The translations under genes and the position numbers were made by a program. The notes beneath the pieces were generated by a model. The model was not told where the DNA came from. It did no database searches and saw nothing but the letters and a program-made list of their open reading frames with translations. From the NCBI GenBank assembly GCA_002837415.1, contig PJCV01000009.1:1-48845 (forward strand): a stretch of DNA of 48,845 bases, read 5' to 3'. Position 1 is the stretch's first letter; each line of letters starts with the position of its first letter. Shown here piece by piece: positions 40,575 through 48,804 of this stretch. The DNA is from Actinomycetales bacterium SN12. Its GTDB lineage: Bacteria; Actinomycetota; Actinomycetes; Actinomycetales; Microbacteriaceae.

Positions 40575-41195
40575 ATGACCGACTCCGCGCACGTCCCGAC
40601 GTCACGTCCGATGGATGCCTGGCTAGATGCCCTCAGTAAGCCCAACGGGTCTCCAGGCGGCGGGGCTGCCACGGGAGTCCTGCTCGGTGTGGCCGCTGCG
40701 CTGATGGGCATGGTCGCGGCATACACACCCGACAGCCCCGCCGCGTCCGCAGCGGCAGAGCGTCTTGAGCGCAACCGCGCCGACGTGCTGCAGGCGGTCG
40801 AGGCCGACGGCGTGCTGTCGGTGCAGTTCGGGGCAGCACTGGCGCTGCCGTCCGACGATCCGCAGCGGGACCGGCAGGTCAGTGACGCCGCCGTCGAGGC
40901 GGCTGGGTCGGTCGCGAGCCTCGGCGCGATCGGCATCCTGCTGACGTCGGATGCTCGTGTGCTCGCCTCAGTCGGCAATCCGCACATCGCGGTGGACCTG
41001 GCGGTCGCGATGGAGTCGCTCGCCGCGGGGCTGTCGGGCGCGGCGCTGAGCCTCAGAGCGAACCTGCACCTCGCGCGCAAGCACGGCGCAGCCGCATCGA
41101 CACTGCAGAGCCTCGAGACCGACGTCCACCGACTGCACGAGGCACGTCAGCAGGTCACCCAGATGATCGAGGAGATCTCCGGGGGTCTCGACTGA
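40575..41195 (+). CDS. cyclodeaminase/cyclohydrolase family protein (FTCD_C-like)
   Basis: The 206-aa helical protein has the family's N-terminal signature GSPGGGAATGVLLGVAAALM and a four-to-five helix body rich in Ala/Leu, as in formiminotetrahydrofolate cyclodeaminase domains. Such stand-alone proteins probably act in one-carbon folate metabolism. The ATG 40575 start is divergent from the decayed TNT gene by 29 bases. The gene has the high-GC codon pattern of the chromosome. Confidence 0.88.
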   Translation: MTDSAHVPTSRPMDAWLDALSKPNGSPGGGAATGVLLGVAAALMGMVAAYTPDSPAASAAAERLERNRADVLQAVEADGVLSVQFGAALALPSDDPQRDRQVSDAAVEAAGSVASLGAIGILLTSDARVLASVGNPHIAVDLAVAMESLAAGLSGAALSLRANLHLARKHGAAASTLQSLETDVHRLHEARQQVTQMIEEISGGLD

Positions 41196-41231
41196 CCGGA
41201 CAGCCGCACGCATTCCGCAACGTCCAACGCC

Positions 41232-41277
41232 GAGAAACCAGATTCCGCACGAGAAACACACCCCCACGTGGTTTCTC
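41232..41277. repeat. intergenic inverted repeat GAGAAACCA/TGGTTTCTC
   Basis: GAGAAACCA at 41232-41240 is inverted at 41269-41277; the interval contains TTCCGCACGAGAAACAC. A related element with GCGAGACTT arms and TTCCAGCACGAGACAGC lies after the dGTPase gene (42864-42932). The two share layout and the (T)TCC-x-GCACGAGA core and look like members of one dispersed family. Confidence 0.65.
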
Positions 41278-41347
41278 ACGCAGGAAGTGGTTCGTCACCG
41301 CCGACCGCCGAGCCGAGGGCACCTCGCCGCCATGCCACACTGACTGC

Positions 41348-42826
41348 ATGCCTCAGCAGCCGGATGATCCCCGCCAGACGCGACGACTGCCCGAGACTCT
41401 CGATGAGTTCCAGCAGGCGGAGGGGCATCCGCAGTTCCGGGTCGACGTCGAGCGCATCCGCTTCTCGCCCTACTACTCGCGCCTCTCGGCCGTGACCCAG
41501 GTCATCTCCCAGGCCGGCGCCGGTCTCGCGGTGCACAACCGCCTGACGCATTCGATCAAGGTCGCCGCCGTCGCACGCGCCATCGCCACGCACCTCTCCA
41601 CCCGCACTGACGAGGCGAACCACCTCGTCACAGAGCTCGGCGGGACGCATCCGGTCGTGGTGCAGGCCGCCGCGGCCGCGCACGATCTCGGGCATCCGCC
41701 GTTCGGGCATCTCGGCGAGCAGACGCTCGACCGGCTCGCCCGAACTCGGTTCGGGCTCGCGGAGGGGTTCGAGGGCAACGCTCAGACGTACCGCATCCTC
41801 ACCCGCCTCGACGAGCACGACCGCCCCGGCGTCGGACTCAACCTGACCGCGGCCGTGCGGGCGGCGGTGCTCAAGTACCCCTGGCGGCGCAGCGAAGGCG
41901 GGCCGCGACGCGGCGGCGGGAGCAAGTTCAGCTTCTACGCGATCGACGAACCGGATGCCCGTCAGGCGCTCTCCGCGTATCCGGCCATCTCGGAGGGGCA
42001 GCAGACGGTCGAGTGCTCGATCATGGACATCTCCGACGACATCGCCTACTCGCTGCACGACCTCGACGACTTCTACCGGGCAGGTCTGCTCAACCCGGCG
42101 ACGCTGTCAGCCGAGTTCCGGTCGTGGCGCCGCGACCTGGCTCAGCTGCGCGCTGCCGACGCGGCCACCCTCGCCGCCGACACCCGCACTCCCGGCCATT
42201 CCCTGGAACTGCTCTGGCGGCGGATGCAGTTCAAGGACAGCTGGATCGCCGACCCCGACGCGTTCAGCGAAGCCGTCGCGAAGGTGTCGTCCGAGGTGAT
42301 CGACGGACTCGTCGCCGAGCCCTTCGACGGGTCGCTCGCCAGCGAGCGCGGACTCGCCCGGTTCACCACCGCCTGGATCGCACGGCTGCAGTCGTCGATC
42401 GAGGTGCACCGGCATCCCGACATCCGCTCCGGACACGTCAGTCTCAACCGCCAGGCCTGGCACGAGGTGGCGGTGCTGAAGTTCCTGCACGAGCGGTTCA
42501 TCCTCGAGCGCCCCGACCTCGCCGTCTACCAGCGCGGTCAGGCCAGCGTGCTCGAGCGTCTCGTCGACGGATTCTCCGCCTGGCTCGACGATCCCCGGGA
42601 TGCCCGCCGCGCACCGCGCCGTCTGATCGACCTCGTCGATCTCGCCACCGACGACCACCGGCAACTGGGCGCGCCCCTTCCAGACGGTACGGACGTCGAG
42701 ACGCTCGGCCGCGGACGCGGCATCATCGACTACGTCGCCTCGCTCACCGACGCTCAGGCGATCTCGCTCGACGCGCTGCTCGCCGGCCGCACCGAGCGAC
42801 TGTGGGATGCCGGCCAGGGGCTGTGA
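41348..42826 (+). CDS. dgt: deoxyguanosinetriphosphate triphosphohydrolase-like HD protein
   Basis: The 492-aa HD-superfamily protein matches the dGTPase family. The start pattern RFSPYYSRLSAVTQV, then VHNRLTHSIKV (metal His68), AAHDLGHPPFGHLGEQTL (His112-Asp113) and a later ECSIMDISDDIAYSLHDLDD (third metal Asp region) are all present. It hydrolyses dNTPs to nucleosides and triphosphate, balancing pools. The enzyme is core chromosomal in actinobacteria but can also limit phage DNA synthesis. ATG 41348 is the evident start. It is flanked on both sides by related short inverted repeats. Confidence 0.93.
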   Translation: MPQQPDDPRQTRRLPETLDEFQQAEGHPQFRVDVERIRFSPYYSRLSAVTQVISQAGAGLAVHNRLTHSIKVAAVARAIATHLSTRTDEANHLVTELGGTHPVVVQAAAAAHDLGHPPFGHLGEQTLDRLARTRFGLAEGFEGNAQTYRILTRLDEHDRPGVGLNLTAAVRAAVLKYPWRRSEGGPRRGGGSKFSFYAIDEPDARQALSAYPAISEGQQTVECSIMDISDDIAYSLHDLDDFYRAGLLNPATLSAEFRSWRRDLAQLRAADAATLAADTRTPGHSLELLWRRMQFKDSWIADPDAFSEAVAKVSSEVIDGLVAEPFDGSLASERGLARFTTAWIARLQSSIEVHRHPDIRSGHVSLNRQAWHEVAVLKFLHERFILERPDLAVYQRGQASVLERLVDGFSAWLDDPRDARRAPRRLIDLVDLATDDHRQLGAPLPDGTDVETLGRGRGIIDYVASLTDAQAISLDALLAGRTERLWDAGQGL

Positions 42827-42863
42827 AGCGCGAGTTCACGACGACGACATTCGACTGACGACC

Positions 42864-42932
42864 GCGAGACTTGCGTTCCAGCACGAGACAGCGCTTCGCA
42901 GCGCAAGTCTCATGCTGGAAAGGAAGTCTCGC
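42864..42932. repeat. 20-bp imperfect inverted repeat element
   Basis: GCGAGACTTGCGTTCCAGCA (42864-42883) pairs with 42913-42932 with two mismatches; the centre repeats the CGAGAC and GTCTC motifs. It lies 37 bases after the dGTPase stop and may end that transcript or be a dispersed extragenic element like the one at 41232. Confidence 0.7.
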
Positions 42933-43048
42933 GCGCAGAGCGCAGAGCGCGCAGCGCCGAGGGCGGCAGAGAGGCCGCGACTTCCGGCCCAGGTCTCCGC
43001 ACGTCGTGGGAGAGTGGATGCCATTCGCACCCACTCTGAGGAGGCAAC

Positions 43049-43969
43049 ATGCGCGCTGTCGTGTACGACCGGTATTCCAAGGATCTCGACGCGCTCGAGG
43101 TGCGCGAGGTGCCGGATCCGAAGCTGCCACCGGCGTCGCTGCTGGTCGAGGTGCGCGCCGCGGGCGTGAACCCCGTCGACTGGAAGGTCATGGCGGGCGG
43201 GCTGGACGCTCTCATGCCCACCCAGTTCCCCGTGATCCCGGGTTGGGACGTGGCAGGTGTCGTCGTCGCGGTCGGCTTCGACACCCCGGAGTTCCAGGTC
43301 GGCGACGAGATCATGGCATACGCCCGCAAGGACACGGTGAGTGCGGGCACGTTCGCAAAGCGGGTCGCCGTTCCCGTCTCCACCGCGGCGCGCAAGCCTG
43401 CATCCCTCTCCTGGGAGGAGGCCGGGGCTCTGCCGCTGGCCGGCGGAACAGCGCTGCGGGCGATCGACGCGCTCGGCGACCTGACCGGACGCACCCTCCT
43501 GATCCACGGCGCCGCCGGCGGGGTGGGCGGCTTCGCCGTGCAGATCGCTGTGGCCGGCGGCGCGAAGGTGATCGCCACGGCATCCGAGCGCAACCACGAT
43601 TACATCCGCTCGCTCGGCGGCGAGCCGATCACCTACGGGGAGGGACTGGCCGAGCGCGTCCGCGCACTCGCCGGCGGCCCGGTCGATGCCGTCGCAGATT
43701 TCGTGGGCGGACAGCGCGACGTGACCCTCGACGTGCTCAGCGACGGAGGCGCGCATGTCTCGACCGCAGACCCCTCGGTCACCGAGCACGGCGGCCGGTA
43801 CATCTGGGTGCGCCCCGACGGCACGCAGACGGCCCGCCTGGCGACTCTCGTCGAAGAGGGGAGTCTGAGGGTGGAGGTCGCCGAGACGTTCCCCCTCGAC
43901 GGAGTGGCGGATGCCTTCGCCGCCAGCCAGAGCGGTCACATCCGCGGCAAACTCGTCATCGTCCCCTGA
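43049..43969 (+). CDS. NADP-dependent zinc-independent alcohol dehydrogenase/quinone oxidoreductase
   Basis: The 306-aa MDR-family protein has an N-terminal GroES-like domain (VRAAGVNPVDWKVMAGGLD, GWDVAGVVVAVG, VGDEIMAY) and a Rossmann domain with GAAGGVGGFAVQIAV near residue 153. The structural-zinc cysteines are absent, as in quinone oxidoreductases. The ATG 43049 start has GAGGAGG four bases upstream. The product is predicted to be a cytoplasmic NADPH reductase of quinones or enones; the physiological substrate is unknown. Confidence 0.92.
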   Translation: MRAVVYDRYSKDLDALEVREVPDPKLPPASLLVEVRAAGVNPVDWKVMAGGLDALMPTQFPVIPGWDVAGVVVAVGFDTPEFQVGDEIMAYARKDTVSAGTFAKRVAVPVSTAARKPASLSWEEAGALPLAGGTALRAIDALGDLTGRTLLIHGAAGGVGGFAVQIAVAGGAKVIATASERNHDYIRSLGGEPITYGEGLAERVRALAGGPVDAVADFVGGQRDVTLDVLSDGGAHVSTADPSVTEHGGRYIWVRPDGTQTARLATLVEEGSLRVEVAETFPLDGVADAFAASQSGHIRGKLVIVP

Positions 43970-44008
43970 GCGCGCGTCGCGCAGGCTGAGCGGAGACCCG
44001 CAGACAGA

Positions 44009-44046
44009 GTTCGCGCCCGGGCCTCACTCGGGACCCGGGCGCGAAC
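44009..44046. terminator. bidirectional hairpin terminator
   Basis: GTTCGCGCCCGGG (44009-44021) is perfectly inverted at 44034-44046 with a 12-base loop. It sits between the convergent genes ending at 43969 and 44057 and probably serves both strands. Confidence 0.75.
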
Positions 44047-44056
44047 GTTCCTCCGG

Positions 44057-44314
44057 TCAGAAGACCTCTTCGTCTCCTGCCGCGCGTGTGGAGCGACGCG
44101 TCTCGTACGCGCCGGGAGCGGCCTCGGTGCGAGTGACGACGTCCGTGCGACGGTGACGCGCCATGAGCAGCAGACCGACGATGAAGGCGACGACACCCGC
44201 ACCCATCAGGATGTAGCCGATCATCGTGAGATCGGCCCAGCCGACGTCGATGTTGAGTGCGAAAGCGAGAATCGCTCCGATGACGAACAGAACGACTCCG
44301 GTGCCGATGGTCAT
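44057..44314 (-). CDS. DUF6458-like small membrane protein, 85 aa
   Basis: ATG 44314 follows AAGGGAGCAAGTG. The start MTIGTGVVLFVIGAILAFAL and the second helix MIGYILMGAGVVAFIVGLLL give two membrane spans joined by a short loop (NIDVGWADL). A basic cytoplasmic tail rich in Arg follows. This matches the DUF6458 pattern common in actinobacteria. No function has been assigned to this family. Confidence 0.8.
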   Translation of the reverse strand: MTIGTGVVLFVIGAILAFALNIDVGWADLTMIGYILMGAGVVAFIVGLLLMARHRRTDVVTRTEAAPGAYETRRSTRAAGDEEVF

Positions 44315-44431
44315 CACTTGCTCCCTTCGATGCGGCGGGCCGCGCGGCCTGCCTGAGCTCCAGAATCCCAAGCCCACGCCCGCCGAAGAACGGGGTTGAC
44401 AACACCGACCCGCTTCGAAGTCGTTACAGTG

Positions 44432-44941
44432 TCAGCTCTGCCGGGGCTGGCCGGAGTCTGCGGGCTCGACGCCGTCGACGGCGTCGGCCATCGCGCGGAG
44501 GAACTCCGTGACATGCGCCTGCGCCTGGGCATCCATCCTCGCCGCCACCCCGTACATCAGGTCGTGCATGCGACCCAGGGTGTGGCGCACGTCCTCGTCG
44601 GCGTGCGCGGTCGCCCGAACCGCGATCGGCTGGCCGGCGGCGTCCCGTTCCCGCTGCACGTGACCCGACTGCTCGAGGCGATCGATCAGCACCGAGGTCG
44701 CGGCCGGCGAGATGCCGAGATACGCGACCAGAGCGCCCGGCTGCGCGGTGTGACCAGGCTGGCGGAACAGGTAGCGCAGTGCGAGCAGCTCGTTCTCGCC
44801 CATCGACATCTCATCGCGCGTACGGCGACGCATCGCCCGCTCGGCGGCCCGGTACAGACGCAGGGACTCGAGAACCTCGCGCGCGCGCTCTCGCTCGCTT
44901 CGCTCGTCGTACCAGTAGCCGTCTGCCTGTGATTCCGCCAT
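44432..44941 (-). CDS. MarR-family transcriptional regulator
   Basis: ATG 44941 has AAGGAG seven bases upstream; the longer reading from 44971 lacks this. The 169-aa protein has the MarR winged helix-turn-helix: NELLALRYLFRQPG, ALVAYLGISPAATSVLIDRL, and the wing HVQRERDAAGQPIAVR. Helical ends allow dimerisation. The target genes are not evident; it is divergent from the 124-aa gene at 45051 with a 109-bp gap. Confidence 0.9.
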   Translation of the reverse strand: MAESQADGYWYDERSERERAREVLESLRLYRAAERAMRRRTRDEMSMGENELLALRYLFRQPGHTAQPGALVAYLGISPAATSVLIDRLEQSGHVQRERDAAGQPIAVRATAHADEDVRHTLGRMHDLMYGVAARMDAQAQAHVTEFLRAMADAVDGVEPADSGQPRQS

Positions 44942-45050
44942 GCCCGCTCCTTCAGCGAGCGCCCGCGGCACTCACATCAGTCATGATAGAAGAGGACAAG
45001 GGGAGCCACGCGACCGAGCCGGTCGCGGAACGCAGCAACGGAGGACATCT

Positions 45051-45425
45051 GTGACATTTCGAAGCAAGGAGACGCTGGAGACCTGGCTCGAGGATTTTCG
45101 CGCCTCCCGTGAGGCGGGCGATCTCATCCGGGTCATCATCCAGGACGGCTCCGACGGCTCCGACACCGGACTCGTGATCGTCCCGGTGAAGCATTCCTCC
45201 GTCAGCATCTTCATGCAGCCGATCCAGGTCGGTGAGGCGCAGTGGAAGGTCACGCTCGAGCCGATCGACGAGAACACCGAGCTCAACAGCCACCAGCTGC
45301 ACTCGCTCGCCAGCGAGCTCGCGGTCGCCGCCGAGCTCTGCTCGTTCCTCGAGGCCCGCAGCGTCGGTCACGACGAGCAGTCGGATGCTCAGGTCGACGA
45401 CTCCGCCTCGATCGAGAACGTCTGA
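45051..45425 (+). CDS. hypothetical protein, 124 aa
   Basis: GTG 45051 is preceded by GGAGGACATCT. The protein is acidic, alpha/beta, without membrane spans: an N-terminal helix (SKETLETWLEDFRASREAGD), a beta-rich centre (GLVIVPVKHSSVSIFMQPIQ) and a helical segment (LHSLASELAVAAELCSFLEA). It is probably conserved in Microbacteriaceae, judging by its good coding pattern. The function is unknown. It converges on the glycosyltransferase gene three bases away. Confidence 0.7.
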   Translation: MTFRSKETLETWLEDFRASREAGDLIRVIIQDGSDGSDTGLVIVPVKHSSVSIFMQPIQVGEAQWKVTLEPIDENTELNSHQLHSLASELAVAAELCSFLEARSVGHDEQSDAQVDDSASIENV

Positions 45426-45428
45426 GTC

Positions 45429-46622
45429 TCAGAGCTCTCCGGGTCGCATCGCCTCGGCATCGATCGCACGGATGACCCGCAGCGCGGCGGTGTCCGTCGG
45501 CGGCTCGTCCGTGGCATCCGTCCGCCGCCGAGGCGCGTACACGACCAGGGCGTGGAACAGGAAGCGGGCGAAGAACGCGACCACCAGCGAGATCGCCGTG
45601 GCGATCACGCTGGAGATGTGCCAGGTCTCGACCATCAGCGCCATCAGCGGGATGCGCAGCGCCGCCTCGACCGAGTTGAACGAGACGGATGCCGCGAAGC
45701 GCACCCACAGCCGCGGAGCGTCCTCGCGGTCGTCGCGGAAGACGAAGAGCTCCTGCAGCACGAAGTTGCCGACGATCGTGACGGCCGCACCGACGATCGC
45801 GGCGAGCACGTAGTCGACGCCGAGGTGGGTGAGCGCCCACATGATGCCGACGTTCACGATCGCGCCGACGCCGCCGATCAGCGCGAAGCGCCCCATCCTG
45901 CCGAAACGCAGACGGGCCAGGTGGGCGAGGAAGGTCGCGCCCTGCCGCAGACTCGCCTTCGAGTCGCCGTGCCGCCGCGCACCGAACTCGAGCGGCACCT
46001 CGGCGATGCGCAGCTCGCGTCGCTCCCCGCCGCGCACGAGGACCTCGAGCAGGATCTTGAACCCCTGGGGTCGCAGCTCGTCGAGGTCGATGTGCGAGCG
46101 GTCGACGAGGAAGAACCCGGTCATCGGATCGGTGCTGTGCCACAGGCGCCGCAGGAACATCGCCTTGGTGACGATGGTCGCCGCCTTCGACACCCCGTAC
46201 CGGACGGCGGTGCCCAGCCCCGCCGAATCGCCTCCGCCGATGTAGCGCGAGGCCGCGACGACGTCGGCGCCGCCCTCGGCGTAGCGCGTCAGCATGGCGC
46301 GCAGCAGTTCGGGCGGATGCTGCAGATCGCCGTCCATGACGATGCACACGTCGTATGCCGCTTCGGCGAGGCCCAGCGCGACGGCGCCGCTCAGCCCGCC
46401 GGTGTTGCGGTCTCGGTGGATGCCGCGTACGGCGAGAGCGGCGGATACCCCGACGCGCGCGATCTCGTCGATCGTGTCGTCCGCGCTGTCGTCGATGAAC
46501 AGGATCTCCGCGGTGATCCCGGCGAGCGCCGCCGAGGTGCGGGCGACGAGCTCGGCGACGTTGTCGCGCTCGTTGAAGGTCGGGACGATCACGGTCACGG
46601 GAGGGAGGGAGGGGGCGCTCAC
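45429..46622 (-). CDS. GT2 glycosyltransferase with C-terminal GtrA membrane domain
   Basis: Residues 1-~240 form a GT-A domain of the dolichyl-phosphate mannose synthase type: VIVPTFNERDNV, EILFIDDSADDT, and IVMDGDLQHPP with the D-x-D-like metal site, followed by the polyprenyl-phosphate binding segment. Residues ~250-380 carry a four-helix GtrA domain (FALIGGVGAIVNVGIMWALT, VGAAVTIVGNFVLQELFVFR). This architecture makes and flips lipid-linked sugars for cell-envelope glycans. The GTG 46622 start has GGAGAACCC upstream. Confidence 0.9.
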   Translation of the reverse strand: MSAPSLPPVTVIVPTFNERDNVAELVARTSAALAGITAEILFIDDSADDTIDEIARVGVSAALAVRGIHRDRNTGGLSGAVALGLAEAAYDVCIVMDGDLQHPPELLRAMLTRYAEGGADVVAASRYIGGGDSAGLGTAVRYGVSKAATIVTKAMFLRRLWHSTDPMTGFFLVDRSHIDLDELRPQGFKILLEVLVRGGERRELRIAEVPLEFGARRHGDSKASLRQGATFLAHLARLRFGRMGRFALIGGVGAIVNVGIMWALTHLGVDYVLAAIVGAAVTIVGNFVLQELFVFRDDREDAPRLWVRFAASVSFNSVEAALRIPLMALMVETWHISSVIATAISLVVAFFARFLFHALVVYAPRRRTDATDEPPTDTAALRVIRAIDAEAMRPGEL

Positions 46623-46747
46623 GGGTTCTCCTCCACGGTTTCCTCTGAGATGCGGTGTCTCGGCGATGCAGCATCCATCGTTTCACGGGTCGCTTCGCCC
46701 CGGCGCCATACGGCGCCTGCTCGGGTGGGCAGTCGTAGGCTGGACGC

Positions 46748-47011
46748 ATGAGCACCCCCGCATCCGACACCATCACCATGTTCGGCGCCGACTGGTGCCG
46801 AGACTGCGTCCGCACCAAGAGGCAGCTCGACGACCTGGGCATCGAGTACACCTACATCGACCTCGTCGCCGACCCGGCAGCTGCGGACGTCGCCAAGGAG
46901 ATCTCCGGCCGCATGAACATCCCCGTCGTCGTCTACCCGGACTCGAGCCACCACGTCGAGCCGAGCAACGCAGACGTCGAGGCCAAGCTGCGCGAGCTCT
47001 CGCTCATCTGA
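46748..47011 (+). CDS. mycoredoxin / glutaredoxin-family protein
   Basis: The 87-aa thioredoxin-fold protein has active site CRDC at residues 17-20 (FGADWCRDCVRTKRQL), the cis-Pro in NIPVVVYPD, and a C-terminal helix. Mycoredoxins reduce mycothiol-mixed disulfides in actinobacteria. Most have CxYC or CxxC with this ADWC-x-D-C flavour. ATG 46748 has little Shine-Dalgarno sequence and may be leaderless. Confidence 0.9.
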   Translation: MSTPASDTITMFGADWCRDCVRTKRQLDDLGIEYTYIDLVADPAAADVAKEISGRMNIPVVVYPDSSHHVEPSNADVEAKLRELSLI

Positions 47012-47046
47012 CGCGGTTCCGCTCCCCCCGCCACCAGGAGACGACG

Positions 47047-48804
47047 ATGACTCAGGAGACGGCTCTCGACGCCGAACTCGACGAGGCGCAGCGTGCCGCG
47101 CTGGATGCCGACGTCGACGTGCTGCAGCAGGGTGCACGCACGTGGGCGCACCTCACCGTCGGTCAGCGCGCGACCCTGCTGCGAGCGCTGCGGACGAGCG
47201 TCGCCTCCGCCGCGGAGGACTGGGCGAACACCGCCGCCGATTCCAAGGGCCTCGACCGCAGGCATCCGCTGCGCGGCGAGGAGTGGCTGAGCGGACCGTA
47301 CTCGGTGCTCGGCGCGCTCGACGCGTATGTGGACACCCTCTCCAAGCTCGCCGACGGGCGCTCTCCTCTCGACGGAGTGACGGTCGGCCGTGCCCCCGGA
47401 GGTCGCACGAGGGTCAGCGCGTTCCCGCTGACCGGGCTCGACCGATTCCTGCTCTCGGGGTTCAGTGGCGAGGTGTGGCTGCAGCCGGGCATCACCCCGA
47501 ACACGGCCCGGGCGACCGCAGGGCTGGCACAGCGGTCATCGGATGCCGCGGGCGGGGTCGGCCTGGTGCTGGGCGCCGGCAACATCACCTCGATCCCGGT
47601 GCTCGATGTGCTGTATGAGCTGCTCGCGCACAATCGCGTGGTGCTGCTGAAGGTGAACCCCACGCAGGATGCCCTCGTGCCGGTGTACGAGCGCGCGCTG
47701 GCGCCGCTGATCGCCCCCGGGTTCCTGCGGATCGTGCGCGGCGGCCCCGAGGTCGGCTCGTATCTGACGGCGCATCGCGACCTGGCGCACGTGCACATCA
47801 CGGGCTCTGCGGCCACCTTCGACGCCATCGTGTGGGGTGCTTCGACCGGCTCAGGGGCCCAGAAAGCCGCGCTCCGCCGGCAGGAGAACCGTCCGCTGCT
47901 GCACAAGCCGATCACGGCGGAGCTGGGTGGCGTCTCGCCGATCATCCTGGTGCCGGGCGAATGGAGCGACGCCGACGTCGCCTTCCAGGCCGAGCACGTC
48001 GCGACCATGCGGCTGCAGAACTCGGGGCACAACTGCATCGCCGGGCAGATCGTGATCATGTCGTCGGAGTGGGCGCAGGCCGAGCAGTTCCGCACCGCTC
48101 TGCGGCGCGCTTACGCCGCGGCTCCCGAGCGGCCTATCTGGTACCCCGGTTCGGCGTCGCGCATGCAGCAGGCGGCGGAGGACTATCCGGATGCCCTGGT
48201 GCTGGCCGATCGCCTGCTGGTCGATGTCAGCGACGGTCAGGATGCCACGGCGCTGCAGTCCACCGAGTACTTCGCCCCGGTGCTGGGGATCGTGGAGCTG
48301 CCCGGCATCGGGCAGGAGTTCCTGGATGCCGCGATCGCACACGCGAACGACCAGCTGCAGGGGACCCTCGGGGCGAACCTCATCATCGATCCGGCCACCG
48401 AGAAATCGCTCGGCACCGGGTTCGAGCGGGCGATCGCCGAGCTGCGCTACGGGTCGATCGCGATCAATTCTTGGACGGCCTTCGGGTTCATCACGCCGAC
48501 GCTGACCTGGGGCGCGTTCCCGGGCAACACCCTCGACGACGTGGGCAGCGGCATCGGCGTGGTGCACAACGCGCTGCTGCTCGACGGCGTGGAGCGCTCG
48601 GTGGTGCGCGGGCCGTTCCGCCCGTTCCCGCGGTGGCTCGCCCCTGGGTCCCTGAGCCTGTCGAGGGGCACGATCCTCCCCAAGCCCCCTTGGTTCGTCT
48701 CCTCGCGCACCGGGTCGGCCGTGAGCGAGGGGCTCACCCGCTTCCGAGCGCACGGGAGCATCCCGGTGCTGGTTCGCACCCTGCTCCAGGCGCTGCGCGC
48801 CTGA
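47047..48804 (+). CDS. aldehyde dehydrogenase family protein, 585 aa
   Basis: ATG 47047 follows CACCAGGAGACGACG. The protein has ALDH hallmarks: VGLVLGAGNITSIPVLD, ITGSAATFDAIVWG, catalytic Glu in ITAELGGVSPIIL and catalytic Cys in NSGHNCIAGQ. It belongs to a long actinobacterial ALDH subgroup ending SLSRGTILPKPPWFV-like. Two short dispersed-repeat sequences lie in frame inside the gene (47840-47860, encoding ASTGSGAQ; 48646-48666, encoding GSLSLSRG), seemingly as small insertions. It may oxidise or acylate aldehydes; substrate unknown. Confidence 0.88.
   Translation: MTQETALDAELDEAQRAALDADVDVLQQGARTWAHLTVGQRATLLRALRTSVASAAEDWANTAADSKGLDRRHPLRGEEWLSGPYSVLGALDAYVDTLSKLADGRSPLDGVTVGRAPGGRTRVSAFPLTGLDRFLLSGFSGEVWLQPGITPNTARATAGLAQRSSDAAGGVGLVLGAGNITSIPVLDVLYELLAHNRVVLLKVNPTQDALVPVYERALAPLIAPGFLRIVRGGPEVGSYLTAHRDLAHVHITGSAATFDAIVWGASTGSGAQKAALRRQENRPLLHKPITAELGGVSPIILVPGEWSDADVAFQAEHVATMRLQNSGHNCIAGQIVIMSSEWAQAEQFRTALRRAYAAAPERPIWYPGSASRMQQAAEDYPDALVLADRLLVDVSDGQDATALQSTEYFAPVLGIVELPGIGQEFLDAAIAHANDQLQGTLGANLIIDPATEKSLGTGFERAIAELRYGSIAINSWTAFGFITPTLTWGAFPGNTLDDVGSGIGVVHNALLLDGVERSVVRGPFRPFPRWLAPGSLSLSRGTILPKPPWFVSSRTGSAVSEGLTRFRAHGSIPVLVRTLLQALRA
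47840..47860. repeat. dispersed repeat inside the aldehyde dehydrogenase gene, copy 1
   Basis: CTTCGACCGGCTCAGGGGCC at 47840-47859 is the inverse-type copy of the sequence at 48646-48666 (three mismatches over about 20 bases). The CTTCGAC-x-GGCTCAGGG string is a familiar intergenic repeat of many bacteria. Here it reads in frame within coding sequence. Confidence 0.55.
48646..48666. repeat. dispersed repeat inside the aldehyde dehydrogenase gene, copy 2
   Basis: GGGTCCCTGAGCCTGTCGAG is the opposite orientation of the 47840 copy. It adds a GSLSLSRG string just before the conserved PKPPWFV block. Confidence 0.55.

Noticed and set aside
45283..46851. Minus-strand frame of 522 codons, and plus-strand frame of 399 codons at 45552
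   Set aside because: Extremely Arg-rich shadows of the GT2/GtrA gene in other frames.
46294..47046. Upstream extension of the aldehyde dehydrogenase frame
   Set aside because: It runs antisense to the glycosyltransferase and through the mycoredoxin gene in another frame; ATG 47047 has a proper ribosome binding site.
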